Shown piece after piece: positions 1 through 6,647 of a stretch of DNA of 10,994 nt; position 1 is the first letter of the stretch; each line of letters opens with the position of its first letter. Made by a program: the position numbers and the translations under genes. Origin of the DNA: JAJISK01 sp046759185 (GTDB lineage Archaea; Thermoplasmatota; Thermoplasmata; RBG-16-68-12; JAJISG01); the NCBI GenBank assembly GCA_046759185.1, contig JBHIBO010000040.1:1-10994 (forward strand). The letters run 5' to 3'. The notes under the pieces are model-generated. The model had not been told where the DNA came from. It was given only the letters and a program-made list of their open reading frames with translations, and ran no database searches.

Positions 1-180
1 CCCGACGACATCGAGGCCGAACTCGGTGAGCTCGTGGCCGGCAGGAAGCAGGGCCGGACCTCGAAGGATGAGATCACCCTCTTCCGCTCCGTCGGCATGG
101 CCCTCGAGGATGCCGCCACCGCCTTCGTCGCTTACAAACGCGCGGAGGAAGCGGGCCTCGGCACGCGGGTCGACCTCTAG
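1..180 (+). CDS. Ornithine cyclodeaminase/mu-crystallin family protein, C-terminal fragment
   Basis: Frame 1 is open from the left edge to a TAG at 178-180, giving the last 59 residues of a protein whose start lies outside the window. The fragment has the closing signature of the ornithine cyclodeaminase/mu-crystallin/archaeal alanine dehydrogenase family: an ELGELVAGRKQGRTS stretch, then EITLFRSVGMALEDAA and a final helix with AYKRAEEAGLGT. Members are NAD(P)-dependent enzymes that deaminate or reduce small amino or imino acids: ornithine to proline, alanine to pyruvate, or pyrroline-type imines. The active-site half is not visible, so the substrate cannot be assigned. The gene converges on the minus-strand eIF2B-like gene with only 35 bp between stop codons and no obvious terminator. 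Family assignment is firm; the specific reaction is not. Confidence 0.85.
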   Translation, partial: PDDIEAELGELVAGRKQGRTSKDEITLFRSVGMALEDAATAFVAYKRAEEAGLGTRVDL

Positions 181-215
181 CAAAGCGCCACCTGGGCCCA
201 AGCGACGAGTCGGAC

Positions 216-1079
216 TTACTCGAGATAGAACACCGCGAGCTCCTCCAGCGTGCGAAATCGCTGGATGAGTTCTCCGACAGATTGGGACCCCACATCGGAA
301 ACTAGCACGTCCAGCAACCCGGGAGGGACTTCCTCGAAGTAGAAATTGAGCGCTTCGACGCGGGAGCTCAGCTCTGCGGGATCCCGCTTCTCCTCCTCCC
401 ATGCCAACTCCTCTCCTTCCAACTCAACCTTCAGGCCTTCCAGCAGGGGGAGGAAAGGAACATCGAACTCTCGACAGGCCAGGGCAAGAGACAGGGTTCC
501 AATCTTGTTGACGAGGCTGCCTCCTCGCAGGAGGGAGTCAGCTCCGGTCACCACGACATCGACTCGGTCCACGAGGGTCGGCCCCGCTGCGTCGGCGACA
601 AGCGTCGCCGCGACGCCGCCCTCCCGGAGATCCGCCACCAACTGCACGCCCTCCCGGAGGGGACGAGACTCGCAGACGTAAACCTGGAGACCATCCGACT
701 TCTCGTGGCGCCTGAGCGCTTCTAACACATCGGTGCTGTAGCTGAGGGTAAGCACCGTCTTCGCGTCCTTGATTGCCTCCTCTGCCCTACGTGCCACCTC
801 CGTCCGCGCTGTCAACAAGCGCTGCCGCAGGCTCGCAATCGCAGGACCTCGGCCCTCGATCACCAATTTCCGCCCGAGGAGAGAGGTGTTCCGAACGGCT
901 ACCATCCACGGCTGGACCCGGGCTATCCTCCGGTGTAGCTCATCGGCTGTCTCCGAGGTTAGGGACGGCGAATCGAGGGTCTGGTAGGCCTCCAGGACCC
1001 GCAGAGCGAGGGGGAAAGCGCCCGAGGTCCTGTCCCGGGCGATCTCCTTGACCGCTCGTTCAACCGGATCGGGAAGCAT
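216..1079 (-). CDS. eIF2B alpha-like / ribose-1,5-bisphosphate isomerase-like family protein
   Basis: This 287-residue protein belongs to the eIF2B alpha/beta/delta - MtnA - R15P isomerase superfamily. An N-terminal helical region (about 1-105) precedes a Rossmann-like domain with the family landmarks: LTLSYSTDVL (110-119), VCESRP (135-140), TGADSLLRGG (178-187) and NKIGT (191-195). Enzymes of the family (methylthioribose-1-phosphate isomerase; archaeal R15P isomerase in the AMP/RuBisCO pathway) use a Cys in a THCNS-type motif and an Asp in the GAD motif. Here the Asp is kept (D181) but the Cys position reads Ser (S113). That argues against classic isomerase activity and for a regulatory or nucleotide/sugar-phosphate-binding role. 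It starts with ATG 20 bp inside the end of the metallo-hydrolase gene, so the two are probably translationally coupled. The family is clear; the function is open. Confidence 0.85.
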   Translation of the reverse strand: MLPDPVERAVKEIARDRTSGAFPLALRVLEAYQTLDSPSLTSETADELHRRIARVQPWMVAVRNTSLLGRKLVIEGRGPAIASLRQRLLTARTEVARRAEEAIKDAKTVLTLSYSTDVLEALRRHEKSDGLQVYVCESRPLREGVQLVADLREGGVAATLVADAAGPTLVDRVDVVVTGADSLLRGGSLVNKIGTLSLALACREFDVPFLPLLEGLKVELEGEELAWEEEKRDPAELSSRVEALNFYFEEVPPGLLDVLVSDVGSQSVGELIQRFRTLEELAVFYLE

Positions 1080-1992
1080 CGCCCCGCGTCCGTTCGAAAT
1101 ACCGCTGGAAGCCCAGGAGGTTCGTGGCGATGATGCGCTCCACGAAGGTCCGAGAAAACTCCGTCACGTTGCCATACCACTCCTCGTAGAGGGTTTCGGC
1201 CGCCTCCCAGAGGTCCATTTCGGCAAAGAGCTTGGCCGCCTTGGCTCCCCAGCGTTCGTACTCCCTCCGCTGGTCCCGGAGCATCTTCGCCGCGTCCAGG
1301 TAGGGGCCGTAATGGCTGTACAGGAGCGCCTGAGGGCGCAGGGCCTCCAACCGCTCCATGGTCTCCAGGGAGGTGGGCAGATCGAACTCGGGGAAGGGCG
1401 AGGTGGGAATGATGCGATCGTCCACCGGGAAGTAGATGCCGGAGGAGTCTCCCGTGTAGAGGGCCTGGGTTGATCGGTCCAAGATACAGACATGGTGGCG
1501 GGCGTGGCCAGGACTGTACACAATCTCGAGTTCCCGGTCCCCAAGATCCAAGACCTCGCCCCCCGCCACGGCCACCATCCGGTCGGCGGGAATCGGCTGA
1601 AGCGTCCCGTAGCCGGCGAACGCATCCCCCAGAGCCTCGGACGCGCTCGTTAGCAACCGGCTCGGGTCCGCCAGGTGGGGAAAGCCGCGCTCGTGCACGT
1701 ACACTTGTGCCCGCGGGAGCTTGTCCAAGATGAAGCCTGCCCCGCCGGCGTGGTCGAGGTGGATGTGCGTCACGATCACGTTCGCAATGCTGGCAGGGTC
1801 GACCCGGAGTTGCGCTAGCGCCTCGAGGATCGCCGCTGGCGAATCCGAGGTCCCCGTCTCGATCAGCGTGGGCCTTTCTGCGTCGATGAGATAGATGCCC
1901 CCAAAGTGGGGCGCGCCGAACATGTGGACGTCCATGAGTGTGGTGCGCTCGTCGAACGCCATGGGGGTCGTCGGGACGGGGAGGTCTGCCAC
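1060..1992 (-). CDS. MBL-fold metallo-hydrolase (glyoxalase II-like)
   Basis: This 310-residue metallo-beta-lactamase-fold hydrolase has the complete dinuclear metal site: THIHLDH (75-81, giving H76, H78, D80 and H81), SPGH (H163), TGD (D182) and a late SHYGPY (H227). The core spans about 20-230 and is followed by a helical C-terminal extension of about 80 residues with several Trp and Tyr. Relatives include glyoxalase II and other thioester or ester hydrolases; the substrate is not predictable. The start is GTG at 1992. There is no Shine-Dalgarno, but a CTTAAG box on the minus strand lies about 26 nt upstream, which fits a leaderless mRNA. ATG codons at residues 11 and 20 are alternatives without better signals. 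It is the first gene of a two-gene operon with the eIF2B-like gene. Confidence 0.9.
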   Translation of the reverse strand: MADLPVPTTPMAFDERTTLMDVHMFGAPHFGGIYLIDAERPTLIETGTSDSPAAILEALAQLRVDPASIANVIVTHIHLDHAGGAGFILDKLPRAQVYVHERGFPHLADPSRLLTSASEALGDAFAGYGTLQPIPADRMVAVAGGEVLDLGDRELEIVYSPGHARHHVCILDRSTQALYTGDSSGIYFPVDDRIIPTSPFPEFDLPTSLETMERLEALRPQALLYSHYGPYLDAAKMLRDQRREYERWGAKAAKLFAEMDLWEAAETLYEEWYGNVTEFSRTFVERIIATNLLGFQRYFERTRGDASRSG

Positions 1993-2015
1993 GACTCGAG
2001 GAGCCAGTCCCCTCG

Positions 2016-2021
2016 CTTAAG
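2016..2021 (-). promoter_or_regulatory. Putative TATA box for the MBL hydrolase operon
   Basis: CTTAAG, preceded on the minus strand by GGGAAAC, is centred about 26 nt before the GTG at 1992. This is the usual archaeal TATA-to-transcription-start distance. It would place the transcript start at the start codon itself, matching the absence of a Shine-Dalgarno. Inferred from spacing only. Confidence 0.4.
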
Positions 2022-2043
2022 GTTTCCCAGGCCGCCGGGAAGC

Positions 2044-2049
2044 TATAAG
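2044..2049 (+). promoter_or_regulatory. Putative TATA box for the aminotransferase operon
   Basis: TATAAG in an otherwise GC-rich divergent intergenic region. A start about 26 nt downstream (near 2072) would give a leader of about 14 nt that just holds the Shine-Dalgarno at 2074-2080. Inferred from sequence and spacing. Confidence 0.45.
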
Positions 2050-2073
2050 GTCGGTCGTCTGCTCTCACAACCC

Positions 2074-2080
2074 GGAGGAG
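2074..2080 (+). promoter_or_regulatory. Shine-Dalgarno of the aminotransferase gene
   Basis: GGAGGAG with a 5-nt spacer before the GTG at 2086. It is the strongest ribosome binding site on this strand and fixes the non-ATG start of the downstream gene. Confidence 0.8.
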
Positions 2081-2085
2081 TCTAG

Positions 2086-3417
2086 GTGTCAGACTTCCAA
2101 GAGGAATACCTTCGTCGCCATCCCGGTTCGGGGAAGCTCTTTGACCAAGCCTCGGGCGTGACCCCCGGCGGGGTGTCCCACAACCTTCGGTTCTTCCGGC
2201 CCTATCCCCTCTTCGTCGAGTCGGCCTCGGGTAACCGGTTGTGGGATGTGGACGGTACCGAGTACGTGGACTACTGGATGGGTCACTTCGCCCTCCTCCT
2301 GGGCCACAACCCGGAGCCCGTCGTCTCGGCCCTCAGGGACCAGCTCGATCACGGTCTGCAGTGGGGCGTGGTCAACCCCTTGGAGGTGCAACTCGCGGAG
2401 CGGGTCCGCCGCCACGTCCCCTGCGCCGAGCGCGTCAGGTTCTGCAACACCGGCGCGGAGGCGACCATGTACGCTGCGCGGACGGCACGAGGTTTCACGG
2501 GACGCACGAAGGTCTTGAAGGCAACCGGTGGATGGCACGGCTACTCCACGGACCTCCTAGGGGCCGTCCATCCGCCCTTCGAAGCGCCCGCCTCCCTGGG
2601 TCTGCCAGCTCCATTCGAGGACACCGTTGGCACGTTCTCCTTCAACGACACGGAGGGGGCCACCGAGGCCATCCGCCAAGCGGAGGACTTGGCCGCCGTC
2701 ATCGTCGAGCCCGTCCTCGGCGCCGGGGGAGGCATCCCTCCGGAACCCGGCTTCCTGGAAGCTCTCCGGGAGGAGACCGAGACGAAGGACGCTCTCCTCA
2801 TCTTTGACGAGATCATCACCGGGTTTCGCCTCGGCCTGGGCGGGGCCCAGGCGCACTACGGGGTGACCCCAGACATGGTCACGCTAGGCAAGGTCCTGGG
2901 CGGCGGCTTGGCCGTTGGCGCCCTCGCCGGGACGGAGGAGGTCATGGAATGGACCAGCGTCACCGGTCCGAAGAGGGACGGGATTCGGGTCTCGGTCGGC
3001 GGAGGTACCTTCTCCTGCAACCCGATGTCCATGCGCGCGGGATTGGCAACCCTCGAGTACTTGGAGGCTCACCCGGACGGCTACGAGAGGATCGGGCACA
3101 TGGGCGAGGCCCTCCGAACCCAGGCCCGGGAGGTTCTGGCCGCCCAGGGTGCCTCCGCCGTGGTCACGGGCCTCGAGTCCCTCTTCCAGATTCACTTCCT
3201 GAAGGAGGAGACGGTGTCCCTCCGAAGCGCAGAGGATGTCCATCGGTACACGGACCCGAGTCGCGCCACGGAGGAATTCAAGGTCCGAATGCTCAACGAG
3301 GGAGTCCACACTATGCATGGAGGCGGCTGCCTGTCCTTCGTCCACTCTGATGCGGATGTTCGAGGCTTCCTAGAGGCCCTATCAATGGTGGCCAGCGCCA
3401 TGGGGGGCGACGCATGA
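2086..3417 (+). CDS. Class III aminotransferase, glutamate-1-semialdehyde 2,1-aminomutase-like
   Basis: This 443-residue PLP enzyme of fold type I is closest in motif pattern to glutamate-1-semialdehyde aminomutase (HemL). Landmarks are GVTPGGVSH near the N-terminus (24-32), LWDVDGTEYVDY (52-63), FCNTGAEATM (119-128), VIVEPVLG (205-212), FDEIITGFR (240-248, with D241 for the PLP pyridine nitrogen) and TLGKVLGGGLAVGA (266-279), where K269 is the predicted Schiff-base lysine. Length matches the family. True HemL makes 5-aminolevulinate for tetrapyrroles. This protein differs around residues 92-105 (WGVVNPLEVQLAE) and 303-312, and no hem genes lie nearby, so it may act on another amino acid as aminotransferase or mutase. 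The GTG start is fixed by GGAGGAG five nt upstream. Its stop overlaps the next gene's ATG (ATGA), so the two are coupled. Confidence 0.9.
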   Translation: MSDFQEEYLRRHPGSGKLFDQASGVTPGGVSHNLRFFRPYPLFVESASGNRLWDVDGTEYVDYWMGHFALLLGHNPEPVVSALRDQLDHGLQWGVVNPLEVQLAERVRRHVPCAERVRFCNTGAEATMYAARTARGFTGRTKVLKATGGWHGYSTDLLGAVHPPFEAPASLGLPAPFEDTVGTFSFNDTEGATEAIRQAEDLAAVIVEPVLGAGGGIPPEPGFLEALREETETKDALLIFDEIITGFRLGLGGAQAHYGVTPDMVTLGKVLGGGLAVGALAGTEEVMEWTSVTGPKRDGIRVSVGGGTFSCNPMSMRAGLATLEYLEAHPDGYERIGHMGEALRTQAREVLAAQGASAVVTGLESLFQIHFLKEETVSLRSAEDVHRYTDPSRATEEFKVRMLNEGVHTMHGGGCLSFVHSDADVRGFLEALSMVASAMGGDA

Positions 3418-4427
3418 GCGAGACGCTGCAGGTTGTCCCCTTCGGCCTGGGACCCATCGGGGCCGCCCTGACTCAGGAGTGCCTCCGACGTGGCCACGAC
3501 GTCGTGGGCGGGGTGGATATCGACCCGGCGATGGTGGGACGTGATGTGGGGGAGGTCATCGGAGTTGAGCCCCTGGGCCCAAAGGTTTCCAAAGACCTTC
3601 CCACCGCCGTTCAAAAGGGGGAAGTCGATGTCGTGCTGCACGCCGCCACCTCCTTCCTCTGGGAAGCCCATCCTCAGCTCGCTGCCGCTTTCCAGGTCGG
3701 GGCCAACGTTGTCTCCACCTGCGAGGAGCTTTCCTACCCCTGGCGCTCCCATCGGCACTTCGCTCAGGAGATCGACCAGGCGGCGAAGTGGGCGGAAGTG
3801 ACCGCGCTGGGCACCGGGGTGAATCCCGGCTTCGCCATGGACACCCTGGTCGTTGCCCTAGCAAGCGTCTGCCGGGAGGTGACCCACGTCGAAGCCCGAC
3901 GCATCTTGGACGCGAGTCGACGGCGAATTCCCCTTCAGAAGAAGGTGGGCGTGGGTCTCCGCCCCAAGGAGTTCAGCGACAGGGCGAAGGACGGGAGGAT
4001 TGGTCACATTGGGACCTACGAATCCATCGACATGATCGGAGCCGCCTTTGGGTGGAACCTGCGGGACGTGACCTCCGATCTGGAGCCCGTGATTGCCGAG
4101 GAGGAGCGGACCACCCCCGAGGGGAGCGTGGCCCGCGGACGGGTCGCGGGCATCCATCAAGTCGGCCACGGGTACGCGAAGGGCGGAGAGGTCATCCGCC
4201 TCGAACTGGAAATGAGTTGGGGGGCCCCCGATCCGGTCGACGCTGTCCGCATCGATGGCAGTCCCGGCACCGATCTGCGCATCCCGGGCGGCTTACCAGG
4301 GGAGGAGGCGACGGTGGCGACCGTGGTCAACGCCATCCCCCGGGTCGTGGAGGCGGAGCCTGGACTCAAGACGATGCTCGACCTCCCCCTCCCCAGCTAT
4401 AGAGAGCCCTTGCCACCGGAGCGCTGA
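3414..4427 (+). CDS. 2,4-diaminopentanoate dehydrogenase-like (DapB-type Rossmann) oxidoreductase
   Basis: This 337-residue protein has an N-terminal dinucleotide-binding fold like dihydrodipicolinate reductase. The glycine motif is FGLGPIG (10-16), with an acidic residue after strand 2 (VDID, D35/D37) that suggests NAD rather than NADP. Further landmarks are STCEELSYPW (101-110) and GTGVNPGFAMDTL (133-145), a hallmark of the 2,4-diaminopentanoate dehydrogenase family (Ord of clostridial ornithine fermentation). It is much longer than DapB and lacks an obvious DapB lysine-pathway context. The likely chemistry is reversible NAD(P)-dependent deamination of a diamino acid or related amine. Its ATG overlaps the stop of the PLP enzyme, so the two proteins are made together and may act in sequence. 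The 3' end overlaps the convergent transporter gene by 31 bp. The family is fairly sure; the substrate is unknown. Confidence 0.82.
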   Translation: MSETLQVVPFGLGPIGAALTQECLRRGHDVVGGVDIDPAMVGRDVGEVIGVEPLGPKVSKDLPTAVQKGEVDVVLHAATSFLWEAHPQLAAAFQVGANVVSTCEELSYPWRSHRHFAQEIDQAAKWAEVTALGTGVNPGFAMDTLVVALASVCREVTHVEARRILDASRRRIPLQKKVGVGLRPKEFSDRAKDGRIGHIGTYESIDMIGAAFGWNLRDVTSDLEPVIAEEERTTPEGSVARGRVAGIHQVGHGYAKGGEVIRLELEMSWGAPDPVDAVRIDGSPGTDLRIPGGLPGEEATVATVVNAIPRVVEAEPGLKTMLDLPLPSYREPLPPER

Positions 4428-5635
4428 GACCCACCGTTTCCCAGAACGGGTACCTCCACACGTTTCTGGACGACAGGGTCCCGGGCCGGAATGAGGAGGA
4501 GCCCGAAGAAGGTGGCCCATCCCGCGGCCGCGATGAAGGGCCAGATGTTCGTGTCCAGGGGTGCGAAGGCCTCCCCCAGGGAGCCGAGAAGAAGGGGACC
4601 GATGACCCACCCGATGTCCGCGATGCTCCGGTAGACCCCCATGGCCGCCCCCATGCTGCCCTCGGGTGCGAGGTCGGCGGCCCACGCCGCGATGGGGCCG
4701 TGGAAGCCCAGCGCCAGGCCGTACAGCACCATGGTGAGGGAGAGGGCCGCCAGGGTCTGGGAGAGGAAGACGAAGGGCAGCATGAGCGCGCTGAGGAGGA
4801 GGCTGGCCATAAGGGGCGCCTTGCGGCCGATCCGGTCGGCGAGACGTCCGGAGACGAGCATGGTTAGGAGGCCTGCGACGGCGACGAGGGTCAGGATGAG
4901 CCCAATGAAGGCCGGATCCAGACCGAACCGTGCCTCGCCCCAGAGGGGAAAGAGGGTCGCGTTGAAGCCCCCGCGGAGGAGAAAGACACTCAGGGCACCG
5001 AGGGTCACCAGGAGGAAGGATGGGCTTCGGAGAAAGTGGACCACGTCCTCCATCCCCCCCGCTTCCTGCTCCCTCTCTCCAACCGATTCACGCAGAAGGG
5101 TCCGGACCAGGAAGAGGGCTACGAAGGCCAGGAGGGCGTAGAAGAAGAAGGGAGCGGTCAGTCCGAAGGTGACGGCCAGGAACCCTCCCGCGGCCGGCCC
5201 GGATACGGCTCCTGCGATCAGGGCCGCCACGTAGTAGCTCATGTATTCCCCTCGCCGCGCTTTCGGGACCGATCGTACGAGGACCGCCATGGAGGTCGTT
5301 ACGTAGAGGGCGGATCCCACCCCCTCCGCCACCCGGACCGCCAGGAGGACCCAGTAGTTAAAGGCGAGACCGGCTAGGAAGGAGGAGACCGCGATGATCA
5401 ACAAGCCATAGCTCATCACGCGACGATGACCGACCCGATCCCCCCAGACGCCGGCCGGGATGTTGACGAAGACCCGAGCCAAGGCGAACCCCGAGATGAG
5501 AAGCCCCACCATCGGGATGGTGGCTCCGAGGGCCTGGGCGTAGAAGGGAAGAACCGGCGTGATGAGGGTCAGCCCCATCAGAACGAGAAAGACGACGGCC
5601 GACAGGACGATGACGGCCGCCTTCTCCTGCTGCAC
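4397..5635 (-). CDS. MFS transporter, 12 transmembrane segments
   Basis: This 412-residue integral membrane protein has the two-times-six helix layout of the major facilitator superfamily. Hydrophobic segments run from about residue 7 to 385, with a charged central loop (about 181-205) between the halves. The motif A loop between TM2 and TM3 reads GVWGDRVGHRR (62-72) and its counterpart in the second half is GRLADRIGRK (263-272), as in proton-coupled drug/metabolite exporters. The tail (about 386-412) is hydrophilic. Substrate and direction cannot be read from sequence; the pattern resembles multidrug-efflux-type MFS proteins. The start is GTG at 5635: an in-frame TAG lies about 27 nt upstream and the next Met is inside TM1. 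The ribosome site is weak (GGGGCGAG). It may be co-transcribed with the protease-like gene 102 bp upstream. Confidence 0.9.
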   Translation of the reverse strand: MQQEKAAVIVLSAVVFLVLMGLTLITPVLPFYAQALGATIPMVGLLISGFALARVFVNIPAGVWGDRVGHRRVMSYGLLIIAVSSFLAGLAFNYWVLLAVRVAEGVGSALYVTTSMAVLVRSVPKARRGEYMSYYVAALIAGAVSGPAAGGFLAVTFGLTAPFFFYALLAFVALFLVRTLLRESVGEREQEAGGMEDVVHFLRSPSFLLVTLGALSVFLLRGGFNATLFPLWGEARFGLDPAFIGLILTLVAVAGLLTMLVSGRLADRIGRKAPLMASLLLSALMLPFVFLSQTLAALSLTMVLYGLALGFHGPIAAWAADLAPEGSMGAAMGVYRSIADIGWVIGPLLLGSLGEAFAPLDTNIWPFIAAAGWATFFGLLLIPARDPVVQKRVEVPVLGNGGSQRSGGKGSL

Positions 5636-5737
5636 GAGCTCGCCCCTGTGGGTCTCTTGGACCTAGGAGGCCCTCTCTGAAGAAGCTTGTGCGGCGGCCC
5701 CAATCACGTCAGCGAGCCTCCCACCCGCCCCGTGCCC

Positions 5738-6595
5738 TCATGGTACGACCCAGCGGAGGTTCGTGGCCGCGACCTCCCATCGAACGTTCGATCCCGCGAA
5801 GAGGTCCAGGGCGGAAGCTAGGTCCCGCAGGCGGCTCGGAATCAGGCCATACTCCCCATCCCGCAGCTTCTGAAGGTCGTAGCGCGTCTCGAACCCGAAG
5901 TCGCTGGGAGGCTGTGCGAAGGGGGCCGATTCGATGGCCCAGTACATCACGTCCGTGTTGTTGTCGCTGTGGAAGGGATGTTCCGAGTCCTCGTACTCCA
6001 GGTCGCTCGTGTAGACCAGGTTCACCAACCCCAGGATGTGGCCGATTTCGTGCACGAGGACTGAGGACTCGACGTCCGCCAGGGAAGGGCCGGGTCCGAT
6101 GGTGGCGGTCCGGATGACGTCCTTGAAGATGGCCAGGGAACTGGCCGAGTAGGCCGCGCCGAGAGCGCTTCCTCCACCGTTCTTCAGCTCTCCTGAGATC
6201 GAGAGGACGTAGAGCGCGAAGGTGTCCCCTCCCGTGGCCCGATCCCGGTTGGCCCGCTCCAGCTCGACCAAATCCAGGATACTGAACTCCGTGGCGTTGA
6301 CCGCAATGACCTGGAATACGGTCTCGATGGACTCCTTCGCGGTGTGCGTGGCCAGGCGGGCCTCCAAGAGGGTGAGAGCCGTGGCGGTGGGCCGGTTTCC
6401 CGGCGTGTAATCCACCTCCAAGATGAGGTTGGGATACGGGGACGCCTGGAGGAGTTCGAGGGCCTGTTCCCCTGGCAGGAGGATCCGATTGAGGAACTGT
6501 TGTACCAGGGTAAACGCGAAAGCGCCTAGGATGACCGCCGCCACGATGCCGATGGCGAGCAGCAGGATGGTCCGGGACCTCACGGAGGGCCCCAT
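5738..6595 (-). CDS. Membrane-anchored zinc metalloprotease-like protein
   Basis: This 285-residue protein has one N-terminal membrane segment (about 9-34) preceded by Arg residues, consistent with a signal anchor that places the rest outside the cell. The domain behind it has a zinc-protease signature, VHEIGHILGLVN (181-192), with H182 and H186 as metal ligands and E183 as the general base. About 25 residues later comes a VMYWA segment (216-220) that resembles the metzincin Met-turn. In metzincins the third ligand sits where N192 is found here; H206 and H209 in the following loop could substitute. The ATG at 6595 is chosen because AGGGGGA lies 5 nt upstream. The longer reading to 6700 would overlap the neighbouring gene by 53 bp and add 35 GC-rich residues before the anchor. 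The substrate is unknown; proteolysis of extracellular or envelope proteins is the likely role. Confidence 0.8.
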   Translation of the reverse strand: MGPSVRSRTILLLAIGIVAAVILGAFAFTLVQQFLNRILLPGEQALELLQASPYPNLILEVDYTPGNRPTATALTLLEARLATHTAKESIETVFQVIAVNATEFSILDLVELERANRDRATGGDTFALYVLSISGELKNGGGSALGAAYSASSLAIFKDVIRTATIGPGPSLADVESSVLVHEIGHILGLVNLVYTSDLEYEDSEHPFHSDNNTDVMYWAIESAPFAQPPSDFGFETRYDLQKLRDGEYGLIPSRLRDLASALDLFAGSNVRWEVAATNLRWVVP

Positions 6596-6600
6596 CCAAA

Positions 6601-6607
6601 TCCCCCT
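6601..6607 (-). promoter_or_regulatory. Shine-Dalgarno deciding the protease-like start
   Basis: AGGGGGA on the minus strand, 5 nt before the ATG at 6595. It favours this start over the upstream in-frame ATG at 6700, which lies inside the nuclease-like gene. Confidence 0.65.
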
Positions 6608-6647
6608 AAAAGCGGTTTGGGACGGGGCTAGGTACCGGGCGCCCGCC

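Noticed and set aside
959..2068. 369-residue minus-strand frame opposite and across the MBL hydrolase
   Set aside because: Its product is Arg/Gly/Pro-rich with no recognisable motif. It overlaps, in another frame, a gene with a complete metal-site signature. It is a by-product of high GC.
2086..3417. Naming the PLP enzyme hemL
   Set aside because: The general family matches, but differences in the substrate region and the dehydrogenase partner make the heme role uncertain, so no symbol was given.
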